From Salinicola corii (lineage in GTDB: Bacteria > Pseudomonadota > Gammaproteobacteria > Pseudomonadales > Halomonadaceae): DNA of 64,000 nucleotides. The notes below the pieces were generated by a model. It was not told the DNA's origin. It saw nothing but the letters and a program-made list of their open reading frames with translations, and did no database searches. This document shows, in pieces, positions 53,963 to 63,435 of this stretch (the stretch's first letter is position 1; each line of letters begins with the position of its first letter). The translations under genes were made by a program, and so were the position numbers. The stretch is taken from assembly GCF_008298015.1 (NCBI RefSeq), contig NZ_VTPX01000001.1:372001-436000 (forward strand), given 5' to 3'.

Positions 53963-55960
53963 TCAGAGCCTCCGCAACCCCCACATGAAGTAGACGCCGC
54001 CGATCAACGCGGCGATCAGGCCCGCCGGCAGCTGATAGGGGAAGAACAGATTTCTGCCCAGCCAATCGGCGGTCACCATGACCAGCATCCCCAGCAGCCC
54101 GGCCCCGAGCAGTTGATGCCTGGCGCCGTGGAATCCCATCAGGCGCGCCATATGAGGAGCCATCAGGCCGACGAAGGAGAGCGGGCCGATGACCAGCGTC
54201 GCGGCGACGGTCAGCAGGGCGACCAGTGCCAGCAGCATCAGTCGGCTGCGATCCACGTCGACGCCGAGCGCCTTGGCGGTGGGCGCGCCCAACGGCAGCA
54301 ATGTCAGCCAGCGCTGCAGCGGCAGCGTCAGCGCCAGCAGGAGGATGGCGATCGCCACGATCCAACTGCTCGAAGTGAGACTGGCGTAGTAGGTCGACCC
54401 ACCCAACCACGAGAGCAACTGCTGCGCCCTGGGATCCTCGCTGGCCAGCACGATGGCACGCATGGCGTCCAGCAGCGAAGAGATGGCGATGCCGGTCAAC
54501 AGCAGCCGCTCCGGTGCAAAGCCACTGCGGCGGTTGCAAACGATCAGTACCAATAGCGCAACGGAGGCCCCGCTGAAGCCCATTACGGAGCCGCTCAGTG
54601 GGGCGATGCCGAGCGGCAGCAACATCAGCGCAATCACGCCGATCGCGACGCCGGCACTGATGCCGAGGACCTCCGGACTGGCCATGGGGTTGCCGGTCAT
54701 CCGCTGCAGCAGGGTGCCGGCGATGGCCAGCATCAGCCCCGCTGCCGCGGCCGTAGCCACTCGCGGCAACCGCCAATCGACGATGAGCGACAGGTCGCTG
54801 GTGCCTGCCAGACTGGGATACATGGCGTGGCTGTCGAGCATGAAGCCAACCAGTAGCGCCAACGTGCAGGCAACGACCGTCAACGCGGTCAGAGCCCACA
54901 GGCGTCGATGCGGTTGTGCCTGTCGCGGCATGGTCAGCCCCGTGCTGGGCGTTGGCCGTGATCCGCTGATCCGCAATCGCGGCAGTAGCCACAGCAGCAG
55001 CGGGGCGCCCAGCGCCGCTGTCATGGCGCCGGTCGGCAGCAAGGATGCCGTGAACGGGGCCAACTGCTGCACGGCGAGATCCGTCACTGCGAGCAGGAGC
55101 GCGCCCAGAATCATCGACCAGACGAGCCGCTGGGGAAGCGTGCGGGCACCGGAGAGCCGTGCGATGGCCGGAGAGGCGAGGCCGATGAAACCGATCAGGC
55201 CGATGGCACTGACCACGCAGGCGGTGATGAAGATCCCCAGGCCCAGGCCGGCGAAGCGCAGCTTGCGCAGCGAGATGCCGAGGCTCTTGGCGCCTTCCTC
55301 CTCGAGATCGAGCAGCGACAGCGGACGTAGCAGCAGCAGTGCCAACACCACCACGATGCCCAGGCGCAGCAGCAGGAATCGAGTGTCGTGCCAGCTATCC
55401 TGGGCTAGCGCCCCCGATCCCCAGATGAACAGCCCCGATAGGCTCTCCTGGTGAAACAGCAGCAGCGCACTGTTGATCGCGCTGAAATAGAGGCTGACCA
55501 CCATCCCGGAGAGCACCACCACCATCGGCGCCAGGCGTCGCTTCCAGGAGAGCGCGAAGACCAGTAGCGTCGCCACGATGCCGCCGGCCAGGGCGATCCA
55601 TTCCCTCCCGGCCAGCATCCAGCTCGGCGCCCATAGCGTCGCGACGACCAGCGCCAGCTGCGCACCACTGGTGACGCCCAGCGTTGCCGGCGACGCCAGC
55701 GGATTGCGCAACACCTGCTGCATCAGGCACCCCGCCAGGGCCAGGGCCGCGCCGCCCAGCAGCGCCACCAGCAGCCTCGGCATGAAGGTGTAGTGCATCA
55801 CGATCTGACCGATCTGGTCATCGTCGGGGGCAACAATGGATTGCCACCAGTGTCCGGAAAGATCGCCGAATCGGGTATGCAGGGTCGCGGCTCCCAGGCA
55901 GATCGCCAGCAGCAGCAGGACGATGGCGAACCAAGCGGGAGAACGCGCGCGAAGCGTCAT
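53963..55960 (-). CDS. fhuB: Fe(3+)-hydroxamate ABC transporter permease, fused two-domain (FhuB type)
   Basis: A 665-aa membrane protein (E. coli FhuB about 660 aa) with two homologous halves of about ten helices each. Each half carries the BtuC/FhuB GA-rich motifs (LGVTSGAQLALVVATLW / EVLGISAGVAIGVIALML). Each half also has a P-loop coupling region (GAQLALVVA..., FVGLMAPHMARLMGF). It passes ferric hydroxamates through the inner membrane. The start overlaps the fhuD stop by 4 nt (ATGA). No fhuC ATPase lies nearby. Confidence 0.93.
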   Translation of the reverse strand: MTLRARSPAWFAIVLLLLAICLGAATLHTRFGDLSGHWWQSIVAPDDDQIGQIVMHYTFMPRLLVALLGGAALALAGCLMQQVLRNPLASPATLGVTSGAQLALVVATLWAPSWMLAGREWIALAGGIVATLLVFALSWKRRLAPMVVVLSGMVVSLYFSAINSALLLFHQESLSGLFIWGSGALAQDSWHDTRFLLLRLGIVVVLALLLLRPLSLLDLEEEGAKSLGISLRKLRFAGLGLGIFITACVVSAIGLIGFIGLASPAIARLSGARTLPQRLVWSMILGALLLAVTDLAVQQLAPFTASLLPTGAMTAALGAPLLLWLLPRLRISGSRPTPSTGLTMPRQAQPHRRLWALTALTVVACTLALLVGFMLDSHAMYPSLAGTSDLSLIVDWRLPRVATAAAAGLMLAIAGTLLQRMTGNPMASPEVLGISAGVAIGVIALMLLPLGIAPLSGSVMGFSGASVALLVLIVCNRRSGFAPERLLLTGIAISSLLDAMRAIVLASEDPRAQQLLSWLGGSTYYASLTSSSWIVAIAILLLALTLPLQRWLTLLPLGAPTAKALGVDVDRSRLMLLALVALLTVAATLVIGPLSFVGLMAPHMARLMGFHGARHQLLGAGLLGMLVMVTADWLGRNLFFPYQLPAGLIAALIGGVYFMWGLRRL

Positions 55961-56895
55961 GGCGCCTGACCCTCGACGGACGAAGCGGGAGCCGCATCGG
56001 TGGTGAGGGCTTGGGTGCCGACATCGACCAGCGAACGGGTCAAGCGCTGCAGCGAGATCAGTCCGCCGTAGGGCCAGATGGGATCGATGAAGCTCACCCG
56101 CCCCGCGCGGACCGCCGGCAGGTGCTGCCAGATCTGATTGTCGCGCAGGGCCTCTTTCACGCCTCGGGGATAAGGCTTGATGACGACGATGCGCGCTTCG
56201 GGACGCTCGGCTAGTCGCTCGATCGGGATGCTGGCGTAGCCCCAGGCATTGGTCGGACCAGTCCAGGCATTGGTGAGGTCGGTACGGGAGAACAGCGTAC
56301 CCACCATGTTGCCCTGGCCGAACACGCGGACGTGCTGGGCATCGCTGAACTGCACCAGATAGAGGGGCGTCTTCGTGCCTTGCAAGGCTTGGGTGGCGCG
56401 CTCGAGAATGGCGTCGGTTTCGTCGATCAGGGCTTCGGCCTGCGGCCGCCGGTCGGTCAGTCTCGCGATCTCGCGGGTCATCGCCAGCGTCGCCTCGTAA
56501 TACGGCCGGTCGGTGTAGAAGTTGTCGATCATCCTGACCGGCATCAGACGCTCCAGGCGGGCGTTGTCGCGGGAGAACAGGGCGCTGGTCATCAATAGGT
56601 CGGGTGGATCCTGGGCCAGCAGTTCGAGGTTGGGCTCGTTGCGCAATCCCATGTCCAGCGTCGAACCGGAGACCGCTGGTGCCTTGACCCAGGCGTTGTA
56701 GTTGGGGATGTCCGACACCGCGTAGGGTTCGACCCCCAGGGCGATGAGGGTTTCGACGACCGTCCAGTTGGCGGCCGCGATCCGCAACGGTTTCGAATCG
56801 GCGTCGGCCTGGGCGTCCGCAAGCGCGGTGCTCATCCCCAGCAGCACGGCAACCGCAAGTGCGAGGAGAGCTGGAAAAGAGCGAACACGCGACAA
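55957..56895 (-). CDS. fhuD: Iron-siderophore ABC transporter substrate-binding protein (FhuD type)
   Basis: A 312-aa periplasmic binding protein with a signal peptide (SRVRSFPALLALAVAVLLGM). The motifs RIAAANWTVVETLIALGVEP, YNAWVKAPAVSGSTLDMGLR and NLELLAQDPPDLLMTSALF are the FhuD/FecB-type cleft and hinge. The TTG start at 56895 is chosen because AGGAAA precedes it and it gives a normal signal peptide; an in-frame GTG at 56940 lacks a ribosome-binding site. It is first in the fhuD-fhuB operon. A Fur-box match lies 98-115 nt upstream. Confidence 0.88.
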   Translation of the reverse strand: MSRVRSFPALLALAVAVLLGMSTALADAQADADSKPLRIAAANWTVVETLIALGVEPYAVSDIPNYNAWVKAPAVSGSTLDMGLRNEPNLELLAQDPPDLLMTSALFSRDNARLERLMPVRMIDNFYTDRPYYEATLAMTREIARLTDRRPQAEALIDETDAILERATQALQGTKTPLYLVQFSDAQHVRVFGQGNMVGTLFSRTDLTNAWTGPTNAWGYASIPIERLAERPEARIVVIKPYPRGVKEALRDNQIWQHLPAVRAGRVSFIDPIWPYGGLISLQRLTRSLVDVGTQALTTDAAPASSVEGQAP

Positions 56896-56992
56896 AGTGA
56901 CGGTTTCCTGGCGGCGGAAGGAGAGTGGCACGGCGCTCACCCGGTCATAAACACGGGCACCGGATGCGGCCTACGGGCGGTGATGGTAGATC

Positions 56993-57010
56993 GAATGACA
57001 ATCGTTATCA
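56993..57010. promoter_or_regulatory. Putative Fur box in the fhuD-receptor intergenic region
   Basis: GAATGACAATCGTTATCA matches the core AATGATAATCATTATC at 14 of 16 positions, the best Fur match in the window. It lies between the divergent fhuD and TonB-receptor genes. Confidence 0.75.
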
Positions 57011-57049
57011 ATAAAGAGAGGAGACGCACTTCCTATTGAATACACATGG

Positions 57050-57065
57050 CAATGATTGTCATTTA
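57050..57065 (+). promoter_or_regulatory. Weaker Fur-like site before the first TonB receptor
   Basis: CAATGATTGTCATTTA contains AATGAT and its near complement TCATTT; it is about 72 nt before the receptor start and may extend Fur repression to this side of the divergent promoter. Confidence 0.4.
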
Positions 57066-57137
57066 GAATACTGTCGATAACAACGTCCGGCCGACGGCTG
57101 CCGGCTCCTACAACGCGATAAACGGGCATTCGATTCG

Positions 57138-59189
57138 ATGAAACCAGGGAACACTCTCGCCGCCGTGAGCGGTACGCTGCTTTTTGCCTGTGCGGGAAGC
57201 GCACTTGCCCAGGAGCCGGCTGCGGCCAACGAAACCGTCGTGGTCACCAGCACGGCGCTCAAGGTCGACACACCGCTGCTGGAAACCCCGCGTTCGGCTT
57301 CTGTGGTCACCGACACCGAACTGGAGAGACGCGCGGTCAACAAGTATGACCAGGTTTTACGCTATCGTGCCGGTGCATTGTCGGCACCCTACGGGAATGA
57401 CGCCAAGGCGGACTGGTTCTTCTTCCGCGGCTTCTCGGGTGAGGACTCAACCTATCAGGATGGATTGCGTCTGTTCCGCGAGGCCGGCTATCTATGGTGG
57501 AAAACTGAGCCTTTCGGTCTCGAGCGAGTCGATTTCCTGAAGGGGCCAGCATCGATCCTATATGGCGAGGCGCCTCCCGGGGGCATCATCAACGCCATCA
57601 GTAAGCGTCCAACCGATGAAACCCAGGGGTTGTTCGAAATCCAGGCCGGTAACAAGGGGCATCGGCAGGTTGGGATCGATACGTCTGGACCGGTCACCGA
57701 CAGCGGCGATGTCCGCTACCGTCTCGTTGGATTGTTTCGTGACCAGGACGGTGAACTTGACGGTACCGACAACGAGCGAGTTTACTTCGCTCCCAGCCTG
57801 GCGGTAGATCTATCCGACCGGACAACCCTGACGCTGCTGGCAAGCTATCAGCGCGATCATGGCACGCCAGCAAATGTCTTCTATCTTCCCTACGGTTCCG
57901 TCAACGACACGCCGTTTGGCAAGGTGGATCGCGATACGGATCTCGGTGACAACGACAATGATCGTCTCGAGCACGAGCAGATTTCGGTCGGCTACGAACT
58001 CGAGCACACCTTCAACGATACCTGGGCGTTCCAACAGAACGCGCGGTTGAGCTCGCTCGATCTCTTCCTGCGTACTGCATATCCGTCATACATGACCGAT
58101 GATCGCACCGCGCAGCGTGGCCTGACCTATCGCGATGGCAGCTACGACGCCTTCACCATCGATAACCGCATGATCGGTACCTGGTATACCGACAACACCG
58201 AGAACACGTTGTTGGTGGGGCTCGATTACCAGCACCTGGATGCCGATTATCTCAGCCGCGACAACTTCAACTACGGCATGATCGATATCTTCGATCCGGG
58301 CGATGTAACCACCAATCCACCCAGCAATCCGACATACTACGATCAGGGCAAGGAGCAAATCGGCGTCTACGTACAGGATCAGTTGCGCCTCTACGATCGC
58401 TGGATTCTATTGGCCGGGGCGCGACACGATAGCGTCGACGTCACCAACAAGCAGGAGGGTGGCGAGGATCAGAGTTACGACGATACGCAGATGTCCTATA
58501 CCGGTGGCGTCATGTATCTGGGCGACTATGGTCTCTCGCCATACCTCAGCTACAGCGAGTCATTCACGCCAAACATCGGCAACGATCTGAATGGCGACGC
58601 TTACCAGCCTAGCGAGGGTAAACAGTGGGAGCTGGGGCTCAAGTACGCACCCAATTGGCTGGATGGTTATGTCACTGCAGCTGTCTTCGACTTGAAGGAG
58701 AGCGACACGCTCTATCCCAGCGGCGGTTCCTCAAGTAACCAGGGTGGGGAGCGTCATTCCCGAGGTTTCGAACTCGAGGGTGTGGGTTATGTCACTGACA
58801 ACCTTCAGGTCACGGCAGCCTATACCTACACTGACGTGACGCTTGATGTCAGCGACACCCAGCAAGAACTCCGTGCAGGTCTCATTCCGCGTCACCAAGC
58901 TTCGCTGTGGCTGGATTACGACTTCTCCCATGGAACGCTGGCTGGACTGGGGCTTGGGGCCGGAGCGCGCTACATCGGTACCAGCGTGGACTCACCCCAG
59001 TACAGCGACACCACAGTGGCGGCCTACACGCTCTACGATGCGATGGTCAGCTATGCGGTCGACTCGCACTGGACCGCTCAGGTCAACGTCACCAATCTGA
59101 CGGACGAAGATTACGTCAGCGGCTGCGACTACTGGTGCTACTACGGTGAATCCCGCAGTGTTATCGGCAGTCTGAAATATCGTTGGTAA
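57138..59189 (+). CDS. TonB-dependent ferric-hydroxamate siderophore receptor (FhuA-like)
   Basis: A 683-aa outer-membrane receptor with a signal peptide (ending ACAGSALA), TonB box (ETVVVTST, residues 32-39), plug domain (DTPLLETPRSASVVTDTELE, VDFLKGPASILYGEAPPGG) and a 22-strand barrel ending in F/W-type SLKYRW. The C-terminal pair of Cys (SGCDYWCYYG) resembles FhuA-like receptors of ferrichrome or similar hydroxamates. It is divergent from fhuD-fhuB, which would move the imported ligand on. The start has no strong Shine-Dalgarno. Confidence 0.9.
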   Translation: MKPGNTLAAVSGTLLFACAGSALAQEPAAANETVVVTSTALKVDTPLLETPRSASVVTDTELERRAVNKYDQVLRYRAGALSAPYGNDAKADWFFFRGFSGEDSTYQDGLRLFREAGYLWWKTEPFGLERVDFLKGPASILYGEAPPGGIINAISKRPTDETQGLFEIQAGNKGHRQVGIDTSGPVTDSGDVRYRLVGLFRDQDGELDGTDNERVYFAPSLAVDLSDRTTLTLLASYQRDHGTPANVFYLPYGSVNDTPFGKVDRDTDLGDNDNDRLEHEQISVGYELEHTFNDTWAFQQNARLSSLDLFLRTAYPSYMTDDRTAQRGLTYRDGSYDAFTIDNRMIGTWYTDNTENTLLVGLDYQHLDADYLSRDNFNYGMIDIFDPGDVTTNPPSNPTYYDQGKEQIGVYVQDQLRLYDRWILLAGARHDSVDVTNKQEGGEDQSYDDTQMSYTGGVMYLGDYGLSPYLSYSESFTPNIGNDLNGDAYQPSEGKQWELGLKYAPNWLDGYVTAAVFDLKESDTLYPSGGSSSNQGGERHSRGFELEGVGYVTDNLQVTAAYTYTDVTLDVSDTQQELRAGLIPRHQASLWLDYDFSHGTLAGLGLGAGARYIGTSVDSPQYSDTTVAAYTLYDAMVSYAVDSHWTAQVNVTNLTDEDYVSGCDYWCYYGESRSVIGSLKYRW

Positions 59190-59210
59190 TACAGTTGTGC
59201 ATTGAACGGG

Positions 59211-59235
59211 AGCCCGGCTCAACGCCGGGCTTTTT
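59211..59235 (+). terminator. Terminator after the first TonB receptor
   Basis: AGCCCGGC and GCCGGGCT form an 8-bp stem with loop TCAAC, followed by TTTT. It begins 22 nt past the stop. Confidence 0.85.
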
Positions 59236-59281
59236 GTTGGATGACACCTGGCTCCCGGCAATCGCAGTCATCATCATGGCA

Positions 59282-59299
59282 ATAATGATTCTCGTTTCT
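59282..59299 (+). promoter_or_regulatory. Putative Fur box of the second TonB receptor
   Basis: ATAATGATTCTCGTTTCT matches the 18-nt ATAATGATAATCATTATC at 12 positions. It lies 78-95 nt before the receptor start. Confidence 0.5.
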
Positions 59300-59376
59300 A
59301 TTTATGTTGATGTCGGGACGCTATAGAATGGGCCCGCTTTTTACTTTGCCCGTCCATATCGATAGGTCCAAGGATA

Positions 59377-61596
59377 ATGAACCCAGGTATCGCGTCTTCC
59401 GAGAACAGGCGCCTCTTTGGCAGGTTGGCTTTCGTTGCGGTCACCATGAGCGCGCCACCTGTCGTCACCACGAGCTGGGCCCAAAGCAGTCCTGGCGATA
59501 GCCAGTCCCTCGATACGGTGACCGTCACCAGCCAGGCGATCCTGACCCAAGGCGATACACTGCCGCCCGCCTATGCGGGCGGGCAGGTTGCTGCCGGGGG
59601 ACGGATCGGGGTTCTCGGCGAGCAGGACACGATGGACGTGCCGTTCAATGTCATCAGCTATACGAGCGACCTGATAGAGAATCAACAGGCCGACACGCTG
59701 GGGGACGTGCTGCAAAACGATGCCTCGGTGATCGTCGGCAAGGGGTTCGGCAACTACTCGGAGTCATTCAAGGTCCGCGGGTTCGACCTGTACGGTGACG
59801 ATATTTCCTACGGTGGGCTATACGGTGTACTGCCACGCCAGTTGATCAACACCAGCATGATGGGGCGGGTCGAACTGTTCAAAGGTGCCAGTGCGTTCGC
59901 CAACGGCGTACCCGCTGGCGGTTCCGGGGTGGGCGGCGCTGTCAACATCGAACCCAAGCGAGCAACCGACGAGCCAATCACGCGAGTTTCCACGGGATAC
60001 CAGTCGGACAGCTATGGCGAGACGCAGCTCGATGTCGGTCGGCGTTTCGGCAATCAGAACGAATATGGGATTCGGGCCAGTATCAACCGCGGGCGTGGGG
60101 ATACGGCCATCGACGACGAGAGCCGCAAGAATACCTCTGCGGTCGTGGGACTGGACTACCGTGGCGATCGCGCTCGGGCATCGCTGGATGTCGGTCACCA
60201 GAAATCGGTCATCGATGGCGGCCGCCTGAATGTGAACCTGACCAACTACACCGGCGATTCCGTACCTTCGGTGCCCGATGCCGACAGCAACTACACGCCA
60301 AGCTGGAATCGCTCGAGCCTGGAGACCAATTTCGCCATGCTGCGAGGCGAGTACGACTTCAGTGACTCCTGGACCGGCTATGCCGCGATCGGGGGCAATC
60401 GCACCCATGAGCGAAGTCTGGCCGGGTCGCCTAGCGTTACTAATGAAGATGGTGATGCTACGGTTTCCCAACTCGATACGGCCTACCAGTCGGAAACCTT
60501 CGCCAGTCAGGTCGGCTTGCGCGGACAGTTGGATACCGGACCGGTCTCGCATCAGGTGAACCTGGGTTATTCCAGCGTCTATTTTCGCAAGGATGTGGCT
60601 TTCGATGGAATTTTCACGGGAGCGCCGACCAACATCTACGACCCGGTCGACGTTCCAGTCCGCGAGCCTAATTTCCCAAGCGGTGATCTGAGTGACCCCA
60701 CGACGACAGGGCGCACCTACAATAACGGCGTTTCTCTGTCGGACACACTGGGTTTCTTCGATGATCGTGTGCTGATGACGTTGGGCGGTCGATATCAAGA
60801 GATCGAGGTCAATAATTACAATGGGAATACGGGTATACGGGAAAACCGGTTTTCCAAGTCTCGCGTCACTCCGGTCTATGGCATCGTCTACAAACCCACG
60901 GATACTATTTCGCTCTACGCCAATCATATCGAGGCGTTACAGCAGGGCGAAACGGCCCCCGGTCTGAACAATTACCCAGATCTTACGAATCCCAATGAAA
61001 TTCTGGGTATCGTACGCTCGAAGCAGGACGAAGTCGGCGCCAAGTTCGATTACGGCAATATCGGCGGTGGTATCAGTCTCTTCCAGATCGAGCAGCCGCA
61101 GGTCAGCATTGAGGACAATACCGCCGGCTACAACGGTGAGCAGCGCAACCGCGGCATCGAGTTGAGTGGCTACGGAGTGCCGCTGGATGGCGTGCGTGTG
61201 TTGGCGAGCGCGACCTTCATGGATCCGGAACTTCGCAACACGACCAATGGCGAGAACGATGGCAACGACGCGCCGGGCGTGCCGACATACCGCTATGTTC
61301 TGGGCGGTGAATGGGATATCCCCCAAATGGACCGGCTCACGGCGACCGGACGACTCATTCGCACCGGCTCACAGTACGTCGATGAGGCCAACAACCTCGA
61401 AGTCGATCCCTGGAATCGTCTCGACCTAGGCTTCCGCTACACCATGCCGCTCAATGAGGCGAGCCTGATCTGGCGCGCGGGCATCGACAACGTCACTGAT
61501 GAAGATTACTGGGAGTCTGCCGCAACGACTGGTAACCAGACCCTGGTTCAGGGGGAGCCGCGTACGCTCAAGCTGTCGGCTACCGTCGAGTTCTGA
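59377..61596 (+). CDS. TonB-dependent siderophore receptor, second copy
   Basis: A 739-aa outer-membrane receptor: signal peptide (ending SWAQS), TonB box DTVTVTSQ (residues 46-53), plug with DVPFNVISYTSDLIENQQAD and the VRGFDLYGDD loop, and a barrel ending LKLSATVEF. It differs from the first receptor and resembles receptors of the FcuA/FoxA-like and ferri-hydroxamate group, although the ligand cannot be assigned. AAGGATA precedes the ATG. It is followed by a terminator and then the convergent gbcA. Confidence 0.9.
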   Translation: MNPGIASSENRRLFGRLAFVAVTMSAPPVVTTSWAQSSPGDSQSLDTVTVTSQAILTQGDTLPPAYAGGQVAAGGRIGVLGEQDTMDVPFNVISYTSDLIENQQADTLGDVLQNDASVIVGKGFGNYSESFKVRGFDLYGDDISYGGLYGVLPRQLINTSMMGRVELFKGASAFANGVPAGGSGVGGAVNIEPKRATDEPITRVSTGYQSDSYGETQLDVGRRFGNQNEYGIRASINRGRGDTAIDDESRKNTSAVVGLDYRGDRARASLDVGHQKSVIDGGRLNVNLTNYTGDSVPSVPDADSNYTPSWNRSSLETNFAMLRGEYDFSDSWTGYAAIGGNRTHERSLAGSPSVTNEDGDATVSQLDTAYQSETFASQVGLRGQLDTGPVSHQVNLGYSSVYFRKDVAFDGIFTGAPTNIYDPVDVPVREPNFPSGDLSDPTTTGRTYNNGVSLSDTLGFFDDRVLMTLGGRYQEIEVNNYNGNTGIRENRFSKSRVTPVYGIVYKPTDTISLYANHIEALQQGETAPGLNNYPDLTNPNEILGIVRSKQDEVGAKFDYGNIGGGISLFQIEQPQVSIEDNTAGYNGEQRNRGIELSGYGVPLDGVRVLASATFMDPELRNTTNGENDGNDAPGVPTYRYVLGGEWDIPQMDRLTATGRLIRTGSQYVDEANNLEVDPWNRLDLGFRYTMPLNEASLIWRAGIDNVTDEDYWESAATTGNQTLVQGEPRTLKLSATVEF

Positions 61597-61623
61597 TTTC
61601 CCGGCGTTTCCGGGTACCGGTGC

Positions 61624-61652
61624 AAGGCGCCTCCTTCGGGAAGCGCCTTTTT
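61624..61652 (+). terminator. Terminator after the second TonB receptor
   Basis: AAGGCGC(C)TCC pairs with GGA(A)GCGCCTT around a TTCG loop, followed by TTTTT. It begins 28 nt past the stop. Confidence 0.85.
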
Positions 61653-61706
61653 CATGGGTGGATGGCTGGTAAAGCGTGGATCGCTTGCCGCTCAAGCCGT
61701 GCAGCG

Positions 61707-62996
61707 TTACTGCGAGGCGACCTGCAACTGAGGCGATGTCTCGACACCGAGGTTGGCCCGCAGTGTTTCGCTGTACCAGTTGACGAAATCGATGACGCCG
61801 AACTCGTAGGTCGTCGAATAAGGGCCGGGCTGATAGGCGCGAGAATTGATGCCGAGCTGGTTCTCCTCGGCCAGGCGGCGGTCCTGATCGTTGGTGGCGT
61901 CCCAGACCTGGCGCAGACGTTCGGGGTCGTAGTCGGTCCCCTCGACGGCATCCTTGTGCACCAGCCACTTGGTCGTGACCAGCGTCTCCTGCGGGCCCAA
62001 CGGCAGTACGCGGAAGACCACGGCATGATCGCCCATGAAATGGTTCCAGGAATTGGGCAGGTGAAGGATGCGCAGCGAGCCCATGTCCGCATTGGGTATA
62101 TGGCCCATCAGCTTGTTGCAGCCCGGCTTGCCATCCATGGTCATCGAGACGATGCCGTCGATCAGCGGCGTACGGGTGAGGCGATTGCGCTTGCCGAATC
62201 GGGCCAGCTGCCACGGTACCTCGCAGGTGGTCCAGTCGGCCTGCTTGCGGGCGACCAGATCTCGGTACTCGCCGGTGGAGCGGGGGTCGTTGGTATCGTC
62301 GAATTCGATCAGCGAGTTGAGCAGTTCGGGATGGGCGCCGTTGCAGTGGTAGCACTCGCGATTGTTCTCGATCACCAGCTTCCAGTTACAGCGCTCGACG
62401 ATGTTGGACTCCACCGCGACCTTGACGTTGTCCATCTCGTGGGGCGAGAGATAGTGCTCCAGCGAGACCAGGAAGTCGTCGATCGGCTCCGGGTCCTCGC
62501 TCAGGTTGATGAACACGAAGCCGCCAGCGCTCTTCACCGCCACGGGCTTGAGGCCATAGGCGCTCATGTCGAACTCGGTACCCATATCGCTGCCGGCGAA
62601 CAGCAGCCGGCCGTCGAGTTCGTAGGTCCACTGATGGTAGGGGCAGACCAGCTTGGCCACCTTGCCCTTGTCCTTGAGACACAGGCGCGAGCCGCGGTGG
62701 CGACAGACGTTGTGAAAGGCGTGAATCTTGTTTTCGGCACCGCGTAGAACGATGATCGAGTTGCTACCCACCTCGAGCTTGAAGTAGTTGCCCTTGGCGG
62801 GAATCTCGCAGCTCATGCCGGCGAACAGCCACTGCTTCTCGAAGATCTCCTCCATGTCGACCTGGAACAGCCGCGGGTCGTTGTAGAAGGGCTGGGGCAG
62901 TGAATAGGTCGGGTCACGCTGATCCAGCATATCCGCCACGGCCTTGCGGGTCGCGCTGAGAGCGTCATCCAGGCTGTCGCGTGGAAGTGGTGACAT
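61707..62996 (-). CDS. gbcA: Glycine-betaine monooxygenase, Rieske oxygenase component GbcA
   Basis: A 429-aa Rieske non-heme-iron oxygenase (P. aeruginosa GbcA about 431 aa). The Rieske cluster is C98-x-H100 ... C118-x2-H121 (NVCRHRGSRLCLKD...LVCPYHQW). The mononuclear iron site is in ENNRECYHCNGAHPEL. It demethylates glycine betaine to dimethylglycine with O2 and electrons from GbcB. The ATG at 62994-62996 has GAGG 8 nt upstream. It is divergent from gbcB, and a candidate GbdR box lies between the two genes. Confidence 0.95.
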   Translation of the reverse strand: MSPLPRDSLDDALSATRKAVADMLDQRDPTYSLPQPFYNDPRLFQVDMEEIFEKQWLFAGMSCEIPAKGNYFKLEVGSNSIIVLRGAENKIHAFHNVCRHRGSRLCLKDKGKVAKLVCPYHQWTYELDGRLLFAGSDMGTEFDMSAYGLKPVAVKSAGGFVFINLSEDPEPIDDFLVSLEHYLSPHEMDNVKVAVESNIVERCNWKLVIENNRECYHCNGAHPELLNSLIEFDDTNDPRSTGEYRDLVARKQADWTTCEVPWQLARFGKRNRLTRTPLIDGIVSMTMDGKPGCNKLMGHIPNADMGSLRILHLPNSWNHFMGDHAVVFRVLPLGPQETLVTTKWLVHKDAVEGTDYDPERLRQVWDATNDQDRRLAEENQLGINSRAYQPGPYSTTYEFGVIDFVNWYSETLRANLGVETSPQLQVASQ

Positions 62997-63308
62997 GGTC
63001 GCATCCTCATCGATGACTGAGTGGGTCTTTCCCGAACACGTCCGCGGGAACGACCAGGTGAATGGCATAGGACGGTGGCGATTGCATGCTACCGATCCGA
63101 CTTTCGGCGAGTGTCGCTCAGGTGCTGGCGATGAAATTGTCCATCCGCGACATTCGTCGATGCCAGGCCGACCGCCGGGCACAAATGCTCACCGGTAAGT
63201 CACCCGTCGATACCTTGGTGCCGATGACGCTGCGCGGGTGTCTCGGCGGGTCAATTTTCGTGCCGGAATCGAGGTTTTGGCGGCACCTGGGGGTGGTTGG
63301 CATGCCTG

Positions 63309-63329
63309 TGTCGTTGATAGGCAAGTCGG
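63309..63329 (+). promoter_or_regulatory. Candidate GbdR-type operator in the gbcA-gbcB intergenic region
   Basis: TGTCG-N6-GGCAAGTCGG, identical in fixed bases and spacing to the site upstream of the dipeptidase-dgc operon (43888-43908). It lies 107 nt from gbcB and 313 nt from gbcA. The remainder of the 439-bp intergenic stretch (62997-63435) contains no supported gene. Confidence 0.6.
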
Positions 63330-63435
63330 TCCGCTTCGGCGTGCGCAGAATCCGCTGAGGATAGTAATTCACCGGAAGCGGCTATGCGGATCGGCGTTCT
63401 CGCCCTGGCCATTTCCCCGATCGAGTGCGGTGACG

